Source of the DNA: Caldisericaceae bacterium
GTDB lineage: Bacteria > Calditrichota > Calditrichia > Calditrichales > Calditrichaceae
Length of the DNA stretch: 7,189 nt
Reading direction: 5' to 3'
Assembly (NCBI GenBank): GCA_021160885.1
Contig: JAGHBR010000318.1
Coordinates: forward strand, 1-7,189
Shown: piece by piece, positions 1 to 6,865 of the stretch
How the letters are laid out: each line of letters begins with the position of its first letter
Position numbering within the stretch: position 1 is the first letter of the stretch
Notes under the pieces: generated by a model
Told to the model about the DNA's origin: nothing
The model's database searches: none
The model's input: the letters and a program-made list of their open reading frames with translations, nothing else
Position numbers and translations under genes: made by a program

Positions 1-2
1 CT

Positions 3-113
3 AAAGTTACTAAAGAATTGGAACATATTAAAATACAAAAAGTTACTCCTCCTAAAGAAACTTTACAATATGATTATTCAATTGAAAAAGAAGAAACCAC
101 TGAAAAATCCTAA
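3..113 (+). CDS. C-terminal tail of an unidentified protein (5' end outside window)
   Basis: An open frame enters from the left edge and ends at TAA 111-113, giving 36 visible residues (KVTKELEHIKIQKVTPPKET, then LQYDYSIEKEETTEKS). The tail is rich in Lys, Glu and Thr, hydrophilic and probably disordered, as is common at protein C-termini. There is no membrane segment or recognisable motif, so no function can be given. The frame starting at base 1 is also open, to 153, but would encode an implausible Lys/Leu/Asn-rich string, so I prefer this frame on composition. No clear terminator follows. Confidence 0.5.
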   Translation, partial: KVTKELEHIKIQKVTPPKETLQYDYSIEKEETTEKS

Positions 114-511
114 TCAAATTAAAATAACGCTCCAAGTTACGCATTTTCATTAATTACAGAGAGGATACCTTTCCTGGGAGCATTTTAATTAAAAAATTTT
201 CCTTTTTTGATTTTACGTTATAGAATTTGAGTAATAATAAGCATGGACCGGCTAAAAGGCGAGGATGTTGCTTTAAACGGCCCGACTAAGCTTCTTCTTT
301 GGTCATTTATCCCGATAAAGATAAATATTCGTTAAAGGCCGGAAGTCCAGTCGAATGCCGATAAAAGTTTAAAAAATGTTAAGCTACGAGTTCTAGGTAT
401 AGTTTTTACTTCCTTGGTTCATGCACCATTTGTGCGATAGAACAAATCCTTTTTCCAGCCAACCAATTATTTTAATAACTGAAATGTTAAATAACACTGA
501 AATTTACTTTG
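114..511. other. Intergenic region with one possible RNA fold, no supported gene
   Basis: About 400 bp without a convincing coding frame. The left part (114-240) is AT-rich. The middle (243-350) is more GC-rich and can pair with itself: TGGACCGGC (244-252) matches GCCGG plus TCCA (338-342, 346-349) as a 9-bp stem with a 3-nt bulge. CGGCC (279-283) could pair with the overlapping GGCCG (337-341) as a competing alternative. A -10-like TATAGT lies at 398-403, and TTGGTT (414-419) with TAGAAC (438-443) at 18-bp spacing is a weak promoter candidate for the gene at 512. There is no Shine-Dalgarno sequence in front of 512. This may be a long leader, but nothing here is firm. Confidence 0.3.
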
Positions 512-1603
512 ATGGCCAAAATTAAATTTCTACAATTAAGCCTTCTTACTGCTCTGCTTTTTTCCAGTACTCAAATAAGGGCCGCCCAAATAGCCATCTA
601 CAACGACGGCGGAATTGGCGTATGGCCGGAGGGACTGGCGGCTCTGGAGCAATTCTTAAAATGGAAGGGCATTTCTTTTCAGGAAGTGGATGCTGCTTTT
701 ATTAACCAAAACCGTTTAAGCCGTCAATTTGACGCCATTTGTTTTCCTGGTGGTTACGCCTATTACTACAAACTGGCCATTAATGATTCAGGGATTGCCC
801 ATATTCGTGAACTGGTAAGCAACGGTGGCGGTTACTTTGGTATTTGCGCCGGCGCCTACTTTGCCTGTGATTCGATTATCTGGGAAGAGGACGGTTTGCT
901 TGATTACCCGCTTGACCTGTTTGATGGTTTGGCCATTGGCGCCATTGACTCCATTGCAGCATGGGATAACTACACCATGACCCGTGTAAACCTGAATGCC
1001 AACAATCCTATTAATCAGTTTGAACCGGATCATCAATGGTTACTTTACTATGGTGGGCCTTATTTTGTGGGCAATCCCAATGTTGCTTTTGACACCATTG
1101 GCACCTGGGATGCCTACCATAATCTGCCTGCAGCCATCAATTTTACTTATGGAGAAGGTAGAGTCTTATTACTTGGCCCGCATGCTGAAGTGGAAGAAGA
1201 CGATGATCGGGACAGCACAGCCTTTGCCCAGGAATTAGACGATCAGGGCTCAGACTGGCCATTTTTGTGGTCGGCCATTGATTGGTTGCTCGGGCTTCCT
1301 ATTAGCCACCCTGACCCTTCCGCTGTCTTTGAATCGGGAAAAATTAACAACAACTTGCCCGAAGTTTATTTTTTCCCCAACCCTTTCAATGACCAGCTTA
1401 CCATAAGCTTTAAACAGGTTCCAAATGCGCAGCCTCTTTCTATTGAAATTTACTCTGTCCGCGGACAAAAAGTATTTAACTTTTCCAGCAGCGGACAGCA
1501 ACCACTACACGTCACTTTCAAGCAGTTTCCTTCCGGCGTCTATTTCATTCAAGTAAAAAATTTGCAGCTTAGACGTAATTTTAAAGTGTCCTATTTAAAA
1601 TAA
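512..1603 (+). CDS. Secreted BPL_N / glutamine amidotransferase-like protein with T9SS sorting domain
   Basis: The protein has 363 residues. Residues 1-24 form a signal peptide (Lys-rich start, hydrophobic LSLLTALLF core, likely cleavage near IRA-AQ). Residues 25-265 resemble the BPL_N domain, a class I glutamine-amidotransferase-like fold named after the N-terminus of some biotin-protein ligases. Visible are an FPGG oxyanion-type turn (78-81), the nucleophile elbow GICAGAYFACD with Cys112, and LLLGPHAEVE with His224 and Glu226 as the probable rest of the triad. Residues 286-363 match the T9SS type-A C-terminal sorting domain (FFPNPFN, IEIYSVRGQKV, FPSGVYFIQV), implying export across the outer membrane with removal of the tail. 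No biotin-ligase catalytic domain is present, so this is not a biotin ligase. The substrate is unknown; hydrolase or amidase activity is inferred from the triad. I chose ATG 512 because an upstream in-frame TTG (509) adds only one residue. No Shine-Dalgarno sequence is visible. The gene converges on the helicase gene with a 14-bp gap and no visible hairpin between them. Confidence 0.87.
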   Translation: MAKIKFLQLSLLTALLFSSTQIRAAQIAIYNDGGIGVWPEGLAALEQFLKWKGISFQEVDAAFINQNRLSRQFDAICFPGGYAYYYKLAINDSGIAHIRELVSNGGGYFGICAGAYFACDSIIWEEDGLLDYPLDLFDGLAIGAIDSIAAWDNYTMTRVNLNANNPINQFEPDHQWLLYYGGPYFVGNPNVAFDTIGTWDAYHNLPAAINFTYGEGRVLLLGPHAEVEEDDDRDSTAFAQELDDQGSDWPFLWSAIDWLLGLPISHPDPSAVFESGKINNNLPEVYFFPNPFNDQLTISFKQVPNAQPLSIEIYSVRGQKVFNFSSSGQQPLHVTFKQFPSGVYFIQVKNLQLRRNFKVSYLK

Positions 1604-1617
1604 GAATCGACTATTTC

Positions 1618-4600
1618 CTAAAAATCTTCAAATAGCGATAACTGGCCGTCGTCTTTCTTACGTTTCTTAGTGTGTTGCGGTCGTTTAGCTTCTATTAATT
1701 CCTGTTCGATGGCGTCAATAAACGGACTACGCGCCAACTGATAGGTTTTGCCGAACAGGAAACGTTTTTGGGCATGCGTCAGGAATAAATAATGCTTTGC
1801 GCGTGTCATGCCAACGTACAGCAATCTTCGTTCTTCTAAAAAATCGGCTTTTTTTTCAGGGAAAAGTTTGTAAGGCAACAGCCCTTGTTCACAGCCCACA
1901 ATAAAAACTGCATTAAATTCCAGACCTTTGGCTGCATGTAAAGTCATCACAGTTACGCGTTCGGTGTTGGGCTGGTAAAGATCCTGCCCCTGTCCTAAAA
2001 AGCTCCATTTCAAAAAGGCTTCTAAATCTTTGCCAAAAGGTTCGGCCAGCTCCAGTAAACGCTTTAGCCGTTTTTTCTCTTTACTGCTTTGCGGCTTAAC
2101 AAAATGAGCGGCAATCAATTCAATCATTTCGGCAATTGTTTTTGCCCCGTTTTGAATTTGCTCCAGCAGAGCCCAGTCCTGCCCATTCAACCCCCATTGT
2201 GCGAACCAATCTTTTAAATAATAAGCTTTACCAGCCAATCGATAGCGTAACAATTCAATTATTGGACGTATCGGTTCTTCGTGCAACCAGGAATCATGAC
2301 CAACTACCTGATAAGGAATGCTGTGGTCATTTAATGCTTTTTCCAGGGGCGGAATCATCGCTTTTAAGCGTACCAAAATGGCAAAGTCAGCCAAAGAGTC
2401 GATTTTAAAGGCTTGATTCCCTTCGCTAATGGCGCTGTCCATGGAAAAGAAACGCAGGCCGCCCATCATTTGCTCAATGGTTCGTGCTACAAATTCGGCC
2501 TCGCTTTTGTCGCTTGCTTCGCGGACAATTTGAATTTTTAAACCTTCGTGTAAACCGTCCAGAAATTTTTGCGTGGATGCATTGTTTAACATGGAAGCCG
2601 AGGCTTTAAGAATATGATTAGAACAGCGGTAGCTTATTTTTAAGCGAAACTGTCTGGCCTGGTGAAAATCTGTTTCGAAACGCGTAATAAAACTGACGTC
2701 AGCGCCGCGGAAACCGTAAATGGCCTGATCCGGATCGCCTATTACAAACAGATTGGGCTCACTGCCTGGGGTCAACAATCGCAGTAATTCGTACTGTCCG
2801 CGGTTAACATCCTGGTACTCATCGACTAAAATCCACTTAAACCGTTGATGGTACTGCTTTAAAACAGCAGGATGGGAAATAAACAACTTAACAGGTAAAA
2901 AGATTAAATCTTCCAGATCCACCGCATTCTGTGCCGTTAAGAATTGATCGTACCAGTTTAAAATAGCGGCCATCCGGTCGTTGGCGGGCTTTTCATTCAA
3001 AAGCAGTTTGTGTTTTTTGAGCCATTCGTTAAATAGATCAATTTGTTCTTTTTCTAATCCGGCATGGCGCTTTAAAATTTTCAGACGATCCTGTTCATCA
3101 AAAATGACGATAGGCGCCAGACGCTGAATTAAGCTGGCGTTTTCATTTAGAATTTGGTAGCCGAGAGCATGAAAAGTTCCAATCTTTAATTGTTTGATTA
3201 ATTTTTTAGAACGAATTAAGGTCTGCACCCGCTGTCTAATTTCATCAGCAGCTTTGTTGGTAAAGGTAATGGCCAAAATCTCTTCAGGGGCCACATGGCC
3301 GTTCTGGATTAAATAGGCAATGCGACGCGTTAAAACACGCGTTTTACCCGTACCTGGCCCGGCTAACACAATGGCTGGCCCACGAAAATGTTTGACCGCG
3401 GCTTGTTGTTCAGCATTTAGATCTTTAAGCAAACTTTCTCCGCTTTCGAAGTCCAGCAAACTGGTCTGAACAGGCTGTTGCTGTTCTGCTTGTTGTTTTA
3501 ATCGTTGAAATTGCTTTACATCGAAAGGAATCGGTTGCACCAGATGATACTGAGTTTCTGGTTCCGCCACCAGATCATTAAACAGTGATTTTTGACTGGA
3601 AGCGCCACCCAACTCTTGATCTGAAAACACACGAACTTGACCAAACTCACCATCAAATCCTTCTTTAACAATAACCTGGCGCTGGCGCATACGCCGAATG
3701 GCTTCGTAAACCAGCTCATTTGTCATTTTTTTAATCTCTTCCAGGGGCAAATTCAGTAACAAATTAAATTCAGAACCGGATTTTTGGATCAATGCATGGT
3801 AAGCTTTCTCAACCGTTTTGGAATTCGGACCGGTTTTCAGAATTTCGGACAGGACTTCTTTTAAAGGAATTAAGGAATAAAAAGGTTTTCGATCGGGTTT
3901 GTCCTCAATTTGCTCGCGGTCGGCCAGCTGGGCTACGCGGTTCAGAACGCCTACGGTAACTTTCTTACCACACACAGGACAAATGCCTTTGTTTTGCAAG
4001 GTTTGCAAAGGATCCCAGCGAATGCCGCATTTACGGTGCCCGTCCAGATGGTATTTGCCTTCCTGAGGATAAAATTCAACGGTACCCAAAAAAACATCGC
4101 TGGCAGGATTTTTTAAAGCCTGAATGATGCCCTGGTAACTTAATTCGCTATTAAACAGGTTTGCTTCGCGGCCTAATTTTTCCGGCGAGTGCGCATCGGA
4201 ATTGGAAATCAATGTAAAGCGGTCCAAAAAACTGCACAACCAATTCATGGGCGGATCAGAGGACAGTCCGGTTTCTACGGCAAAAATGTAAGGCGTCAAA
4301 TCTTCAAAACATTCTTCAATAGAATCGAATCCGCTCTTGGAGCCAAGCACAGAAAACCAGGGCGTCCAGATATGGGCCGGTACAAAAAAATTGCGCTCAT
4401 TAACTTCAAGAGTTAATTGCAAAAGATCATAGGCATCAAAGCCTAAAATGGGACGCCCATCGGAGGTAATGTTGCCAATTTGAGCAAGCCGCGCCTGGAA
4501 GCGCTCCACCGTTTCGAAATCGGGAGCAAAAATCACATTGTGAATTTTACGCACCCGGCCGTTCTTTTTGTAAATGCTGCTAATTTCGGCTGTTAACAGA

Positions 4601-4845
4601 AATCGCACAGGACGATCGGGAGCGCCGGGCAGCCGTAAATCATCTTTTAATTTAAAAAGACCATCCTCAGCCGGTTCTAATTTTTCTTTCAATTCTGCCA
4701 GCCAGCCGGGGTGTGTAAAATCACCGCTTCCCACCACGGTAATTCCTTTAATCCGCGCCCAGTAATCCAATTTTTCCGGAATCAGGTCTTTGCTGGTTGC
4801 CACAGAAAAATGCGAATGAATATGTAAATCGGCAATAAAGCGCAT
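1618..4845 (-). CDS. Endonuclease Q-like PHP nuclease fused to UvrD/PcrA-type DNA helicase
   Basis: The protein has 1075 residues in two modules. Residues 1 to about 400 are a TIGR00375/EndoQ-type PHP module: LHIHSHFS (His8, His10), GSGDFTHPGW (Asp42, His45), TAEIS (Glu87), His102, PAHIWTPW (His158) and SNSDAH (Asp217, His219) supply the metal-site residues. A zinc site follows, DGHRKC with CPVCGKK (His270, Cys273, Cys289, Cys292). Archaeal EndoQ nicks DNA 5' of deaminated bases and abasic sites. Residues 401-472 are a Gln-rich linker. Residues 473-1075 are a superfamily 1A helicase with all motifs: Q motif LNAEQQAAV, Walker A AGPGTGKT (495-502), TFTNKAADEI, GTFHALG, DEYQD (675-679), GDPDQAIYGFRGA, SYRCSNHI, VMTLHAAKGLEF (966-977) and RRLLYVGMTRAKH. 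This predicts 3'-5' ATP-driven unwinding. QKSLF (418-422), QTSLLDF (460-466) and C-terminal QLSLF (1068-1072) resemble beta-clamp binding motifs. ATG 4845 is supported by AGGAGG 9 nt upstream. No frameshift or missing key residue is seen. Domain calls are strong; the joint repair role is inferred. Confidence 0.93.
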   Translation of the reverse strand: MRFIADLHIHSHFSVATSKDLIPEKLDYWARIKGITVVGSGDFTHPGWLAELKEKLEPAEDGLFKLKDDLRLPGAPDRPVRFLLTAEISSIYKKNGRVRKIHNVIFAPDFETVERFQARLAQIGNITSDGRPILGFDAYDLLQLTLEVNERNFFVPAHIWTPWFSVLGSKSGFDSIEECFEDLTPYIFAVETGLSSDPPMNWLCSFLDRFTLISNSDAHSPEKLGREANLFNSELSYQGIIQALKNPASDVFLGTVEFYPQEGKYHLDGHRKCGIRWDPLQTLQNKGICPVCGKKVTVGVLNRVAQLADREQIEDKPDRKPFYSLIPLKEVLSEILKTGPNSKTVEKAYHALIQKSGSEFNLLLNLPLEEIKKMTNELVYEAIRRMRQRQVIVKEGFDGEFGQVRVFSDQELGGASSQKSLFNDLVAEPETQYHLVQPIPFDVKQFQRLKQQAEQQQPVQTSLLDFESGESLLKDLNAEQQAAVKHFRGPAIVLAGPGTGKTRVLTRRIAYLIQNGHVAPEEILAITFTNKAADEIRQRVQTLIRSKKLIKQLKIGTFHALGYQILNENASLIQRLAPIVIFDEQDRLKILKRHAGLEKEQIDLFNEWLKKHKLLLNEKPANDRMAAILNWYDQFLTAQNAVDLEDLIFLPVKLFISHPAVLKQYHQRFKWILVDEYQDVNRGQYELLRLLTPGSEPNLFVIGDPDQAIYGFRGADVSFITRFETDFHQARQFRLKISYRCSNHILKASASMLNNASTQKFLDGLHEGLKIQIVREASDKSEAEFVARTIEQMMGGLRFFSMDSAISEGNQAFKIDSLADFAILVRLKAMIPPLEKALNDHSIPYQVVGHDSWLHEEPIRPIIELLRYRLAGKAYYLKDWFAQWGLNGQDWALLEQIQNGAKTIAEMIELIAAHFVKPQSSKEKKRLKRLLELAEPFGKDLEAFLKWSFLGQGQDLYQPNTERVTVMTLHAAKGLEFNAVFIVGCEQGLLPYKLFPEKKADFLEERRLLYVGMTRAKHYLFLTHAQKRFLFGKTYQLARSPFIDAIEQELIEAKRPQHTKKRKKDDGQLSLFEDF

Positions 4846-4854
4846 TGTAGCCGA

Positions 4855-4860
4855 CCTCCT
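4855..4860 (-). promoter_or_regulatory. Strong Shine-Dalgarno site for the PHP-helicase gene
   Basis: The minus strand reads AGGAGG followed by a 9-nt spacer and ATG at 4845. This perfect anti-16S complement fixes the start codon and indicates efficient translation. The other two complete genes in the window have no comparable site: the secreted protein has none and the MATE gene has only a weak purine run. Confidence 0.85.
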
Positions 4861-4872
4861 GTTTTTTGAATT

Positions 4873-4901
4873 ATTTTAATTCCTTTTACAATGCAAAGCA
4901 A
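4873..4901 (-). promoter_or_regulatory. Candidate sigma-70 promoter of the PHP-helicase gene
   Basis: Reading the minus strand, TTGCTT (4901-4896) is followed after exactly 17 bp by TAAAAT (4878-4873), a five-of-six match to the -10 consensus. The -35 matches only at TTG. Transcription would begin near 4866 and give a short leader of about 20 nt that includes the AGGAGG site, which fits well. The flanks are strongly AT-rich, so chance matches are easy; mapping the 5' end of the transcript would settle it. Confidence 0.45.
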
Positions 4902-5026
4902 AAAAAGAGAACAAATTTTGTAATTTTTGATTAAATTCCTACTTTCTAAGAAGATGAATCAAAATTTGCTGAAAAAATTAAGGTAGTTTTTTACTTAAAA
5001 AGCAATTACTGAAAAATTGTTGAAAT

Positions 5027-5072
5027 AGAGATTTCTCATTCATTTTGCTTTTGCGGAAGAAGAGAAATCTTT
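5027..5072. repeat. Inverted repeat in the divergent intergenic region (operator or leader hairpin)
   Basis: AGATTTCTC (5029-5037) is repeated as GAGAAATCT (5062-5070). The match extends outward by one G-T pair and one A-T pair to 11 bp, with a 24-nt spacer. The arm centres are 33 bp apart, about three helical turns, which would suit a regulator binding two half-sites on one DNA face. If the MATE transcript starts further upstream than I assume, the same sequence would form a leader hairpin followed by a short T-rich stretch. A regulator for the transporter is not encoded in the window. Confidence 0.45.
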
Positions 5073-5112
5073 TATTTCCAAACCATCATGCAACAATCTG
5101 AAAATGTCGGGG

Positions 5113-5144
5113 TTGATCGTAATAAAAACGATTGATTAACTTTG
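5113..5144 (+). promoter_or_regulatory. Tentative promoter of the MATE gene
   Basis: TTGATC (5113-5118) lies 17 bp upstream of TTAACT (5136-5141), a weak sigma-70-like pair. Alternatively TAACTTTG (5137-5144) fits the TAnnTTTG -7 element of Bacteroidota promoters, with a GTTG (5112-5115) at roughly the expected -33 distance. Either would start transcription about 20 nt before ATG 5169. The spacer holds a small inverted repeat, ATCGT (5116-5120) and ACGAT, that could be an operator. All of this is weak. Confidence 0.3.
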
Positions 5145-5168
5145 ATATTTGCAGCAAAGAAAGAAAAC

Positions 5169-6542
5169 ATGAGCACTGTAGAAAAATCGAGTAGAGCGCT
5201 TGGCGAAGAACGGATTGGCCCGCTTCTTTTCCGGCTTTCGGTACCGGCTACCGTGGGCATGCTGGCCATGGCGCTGTACAATGTTGTAGATACTATCTTC
5301 ATCGGTCGTGGACTTGGTTCCCTGGCTATTGCCGGGGTGTCCATCGTCATGCCCATTCAAATGCTGATTTTTTCTTTGTCACAAACCCTTGGTCTGGGGG
5401 CTGCTTCCATCATTTCCCGGCGCCTGGGGGCTAAGGATTTTCCAGGCGCGGAGAACGCCTTTGGCAATGTGTTGTTGCTAAACATTGTGGTTAGCGGAAT
5501 GATTGTGCTACTGGGCTATCTTTTTGCCGATCAACTGCTTTTCATTTTTGGCTCGCAGGGCGAAATGGCTCCTTATGCACATGATTATTTCATCTACATT
5601 TTAATCGGTACCCCCTTCTTGATGTTCGATATGATTTTCAACAACGTCAATCGTGCAGAAGGCAACATCAAAATTGCCATGATTACTATGGTTATCGCGG
5701 CCTTACTCAACATTATTTTTGATCCAATTTTTATTTTTGGCCTGAAGTTGGGCGTTAAAGGGGCTGCCATAGCCAGCGTGCTATCACAATTTTTAACCAT
5801 GCTTCTTTTGACTTACTTTTTTTACAGTGGTCGCAGTATTCTTACCTTTCAATGGAAATATTTCACGCCCAATTTAAGAGTTATTAAAGAAATTTTAGCG
5901 ATTGGCGCTTCATCTTTTGCGCGGCATGGTGCAGCCAGTGTTCTGGCGGCCATCCTGAATCACAGTTTGTTTGCCTTTGGCGACGAAATGGCAGTGGCCA
6001 TTTACGGCATTATTAACCGCATTTTACGCATGACCTTCATGCCGTTGTTTGGCCTGGTACAGGCCTTTTTACCTATTACAGGTTACAACTACGGCGCCCG
6101 AAATTACCAGCGTGTGCTGCAAACTTTAAAATTTTCTGTCAAATACGCTACCTTAATTGTAATTGGTATTTTTATCTTTTTAATGATTTTGGCCGAACCC
6201 ATCTTTTCTATTTTCAACCAAGACCCATTGCTGGTTAAAGAGGGCGCCCGTGCTTTGCGACTTATTATTATATTCACTCCGCTGATTGGTTTCCAGATGA
6301 TTGGCGCCGGTTATTTTCAGGCTCTGGGAAAAGCCCTGCAGGCCTTCATTCTGGCCATTGCCCGGCAAATTTTGTTCTTACTACCGCTTATTTTCATTTT
6401 ACCCCATTTTTTGAAATTGTATGGCATCTGGCTGGCCTTTCCTGCCGCCGATATTTTAGCCGTTGGCATCACTCTGCTACTGGTTCTGCCGGAATGGAAA
6501 AAACTAAAGCAAAAAGTAGGCAATGTCGAAGCAGAAGAATAG
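5169..6542 (+). CDS. MATE-family efflux transporter
   Basis: The protein has 457 residues, the usual length for the family. It is highly hydrophobic with about twelve predicted transmembrane helices in two repeated halves and short charged loops. Family signatures visible are the N-terminal GEERIGPLLFRLSVPATVGM (12-31), the helix 1 stretch ALYNVVDTIFIGRGLG (35-50), the ISRRLGAKD loop (82-90), FNNVNRAEGN (157-166), NIIFDPIFIFGLKLGVKGAA (181-200), and in the second half PITGYNYGARN (302-312) and GYFQALGKA (381-389). MATE proteins sit in the inner membrane and export cationic drugs or metabolites in exchange for Na+ or H+. The N-terminus and DPIFIFGLKLGVKGAA motif point to the MepA/DinF-like bacterial branch. 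Neither substrate nor coupling ion can be read from sequence. ATG 5169 is preferred over the in-frame TTG at 5142, which would add nine residues unlike the family. Only a weak purine stretch precedes the start. The gene is divergent from the PHP-helicase across 323 bp, so joint regulation is possible but not shown. Confidence 0.93.
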   Translation: MSTVEKSSRALGEERIGPLLFRLSVPATVGMLAMALYNVVDTIFIGRGLGSLAIAGVSIVMPIQMLIFSLSQTLGLGAASIISRRLGAKDFPGAENAFGNVLLLNIVVSGMIVLLGYLFADQLLFIFGSQGEMAPYAHDYFIYILIGTPFLMFDMIFNNVNRAEGNIKIAMITMVIAALLNIIFDPIFIFGLKLGVKGAAIASVLSQFLTMLLLTYFFYSGRSILTFQWKYFTPNLRVIKEILAIGASSFARHGAASVLAAILNHSLFAFGDEMAVAIYGIINRILRMTFMPLFGLVQAFLPITGYNYGARNYQRVLQTLKFSVKYATLIVIGIFIFLMILAEPIFSIFNQDPLLVKEGARALRLIIIFTPLIGFQMIGAGYFQALGKALQAFILAIARQILFLLPLIFILPHFLKLYGIWLAFPAADILAVGITLLLVLPEWKKLKQKVGNVEAEE

Positions 6543-6567
6543 TCGTTCAAAAATGAAGCGGCTGCTG

Positions 6568-6587
6568 CGCATCGAGGCGTCGATGTG
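6568..6587 (+). terminator. Hairpin shortly after the MATE stop, possible terminator
   Basis: CATCGA (6570-6575) and TCGATG (6580-6585) flank a 4-nt loop GGCG, extended by a G-T and a C-G pair to 8 bp. It starts 25 bp after the MATE stop codon. The first T-run (6609-6614) begins only about 20 bp after the stem, so it is not a canonical intrinsic terminator. It could act with a factor or simply protect the 3' end. Confidence 0.25.
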
Positions 6588-6676
6588 GCAAATTAAATGG
6601 AAAATATCTTTTTTAGCATTTTGTTTAAAAATTTATTAATGAATTATCCGTCTATTTTTTACTGCAGTTCTGCTTC

Positions 6677-6753
6677 TTTACCCGATCTTGAACAACAAAG
6701 TACGTTGAGTCATTGAAAAACAACATATCAAAAAATTTTATTACCACTACAAT
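6677..6753 (+). repeat. Intergenic repeat, copy A
   Basis: The segment 6685-6753 aligns without gaps to 7073-7141 with 61 of 69 bases identical. Similarity extends left through a TTTACCC/TTAACCC stretch with one extra G in this copy. It ends sharply after CACTACAAT, beyond which the two copies diverge. The first 17 bp (6677-6693) also recur inverted at 6849-6865 with 15 matches. It is AT-rich, non-coding and carries a run close to AAAAATTTTT. This probably represents a dispersed family in the host genome; no protein is encoded. Confidence 0.8.
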
Positions 6754-6771
6754 TCAGAGAGTCGTGTTACA

Positions 6772-6850
6772 AATTTGGTACCACCGCTTTCTGAGCGGTT
6801 GCGAGCAAAGCGAACTCAAATAAGTTCCGCTTGTACTAGTGTAATTTGGT
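6772..6850. mobile_element. Small two-hairpin insertion flanked by an 8-bp direct repeat (MITE- or REP-like)
   Basis: AATTTGGT occurs at 6772-6779 and again at 6843-6850, flanking 63 bp that can fold into two adjacent hairpins. The first is ACCGCT/AGCGGT (6783-6788, 6794-6799; 5-nt loop). The second is AAGCGAACT/AGTTCCGCTT (6808-6816, 6823-6832; one bulged C, 6-nt loop). The segment is richer in GC than its surroundings. The flanking repeat looks like a target-site duplication. No transposase is encoded and no clear terminal inverted repeats are seen, so it would be non-autonomous. Alternatively it is a structured RNA or REP-like element; the 8-bp repeat could be chance. Confidence 0.45.
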
Positions 6851-6865
6851 TCAAGATGGGTTAAA
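6849..6865 (-). repeat. Inverted 17-bp copy (C) of the intergenic repeat end
   Basis: GTTCAAGATGGGTTAA (6849-6864) is the exact reverse complement of TTAACCCATCTTGAAC at 7066-7081 (16 of 16). The 17-bp form (6849-6865) matches the complement of copy A at 15 of 17. The repeat body beyond this end is missing or degraded here. It overlaps the stop codon of the ferredoxin-like frame, so that frame is bracketed by inverted copies. Confidence 0.75.

Noticed and set aside
1..153. Frame 1 reading at the left edge, open to TAA 151-153
   Set aside because: The product would be a Lys/Leu/Asn-rich string with implausible composition; the frame ending at 113 looks far more like a protein tail.
129..181. 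GCTCC (129-133) and GGAGC (177-181) as a terminator for the first gene
   Set aside because: The stem is only 5 bp with a loop of more than 40 nt and no clean T-run; not credible as an intrinsic terminator.
243..335. 30-codon ORF starting ATG 243 (MDRLKGEDVALNG...)
   Set aside because: No Shine-Dalgarno, no recognisable motif, and it overlaps the possible RNA fold; a random open frame of this length is expected.
3910..4765. Several + strand ORFs of 60-75 codons opposite the fusion gene (also 2136-2408)
   Set aside because: They are antisense shadows of a clearly conserved protein, with no family signatures or ribosome-binding sites of their own.
4911..4979. AT-rich palindromes such as ACAAATTTTGT and an imperfect AATTTTTGATT/AATCAAAATTT pair
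   Set aside because: Such symmetry is common by chance in sequence this AT-rich, so I do not call operators from it.
5142..5168. TTG at 5142 as the start of the MATE gene
   Set aside because: It would add nine residues absent from the family's usual N-terminus and overlaps the best promoter candidate; ATG 5169 is more natural.
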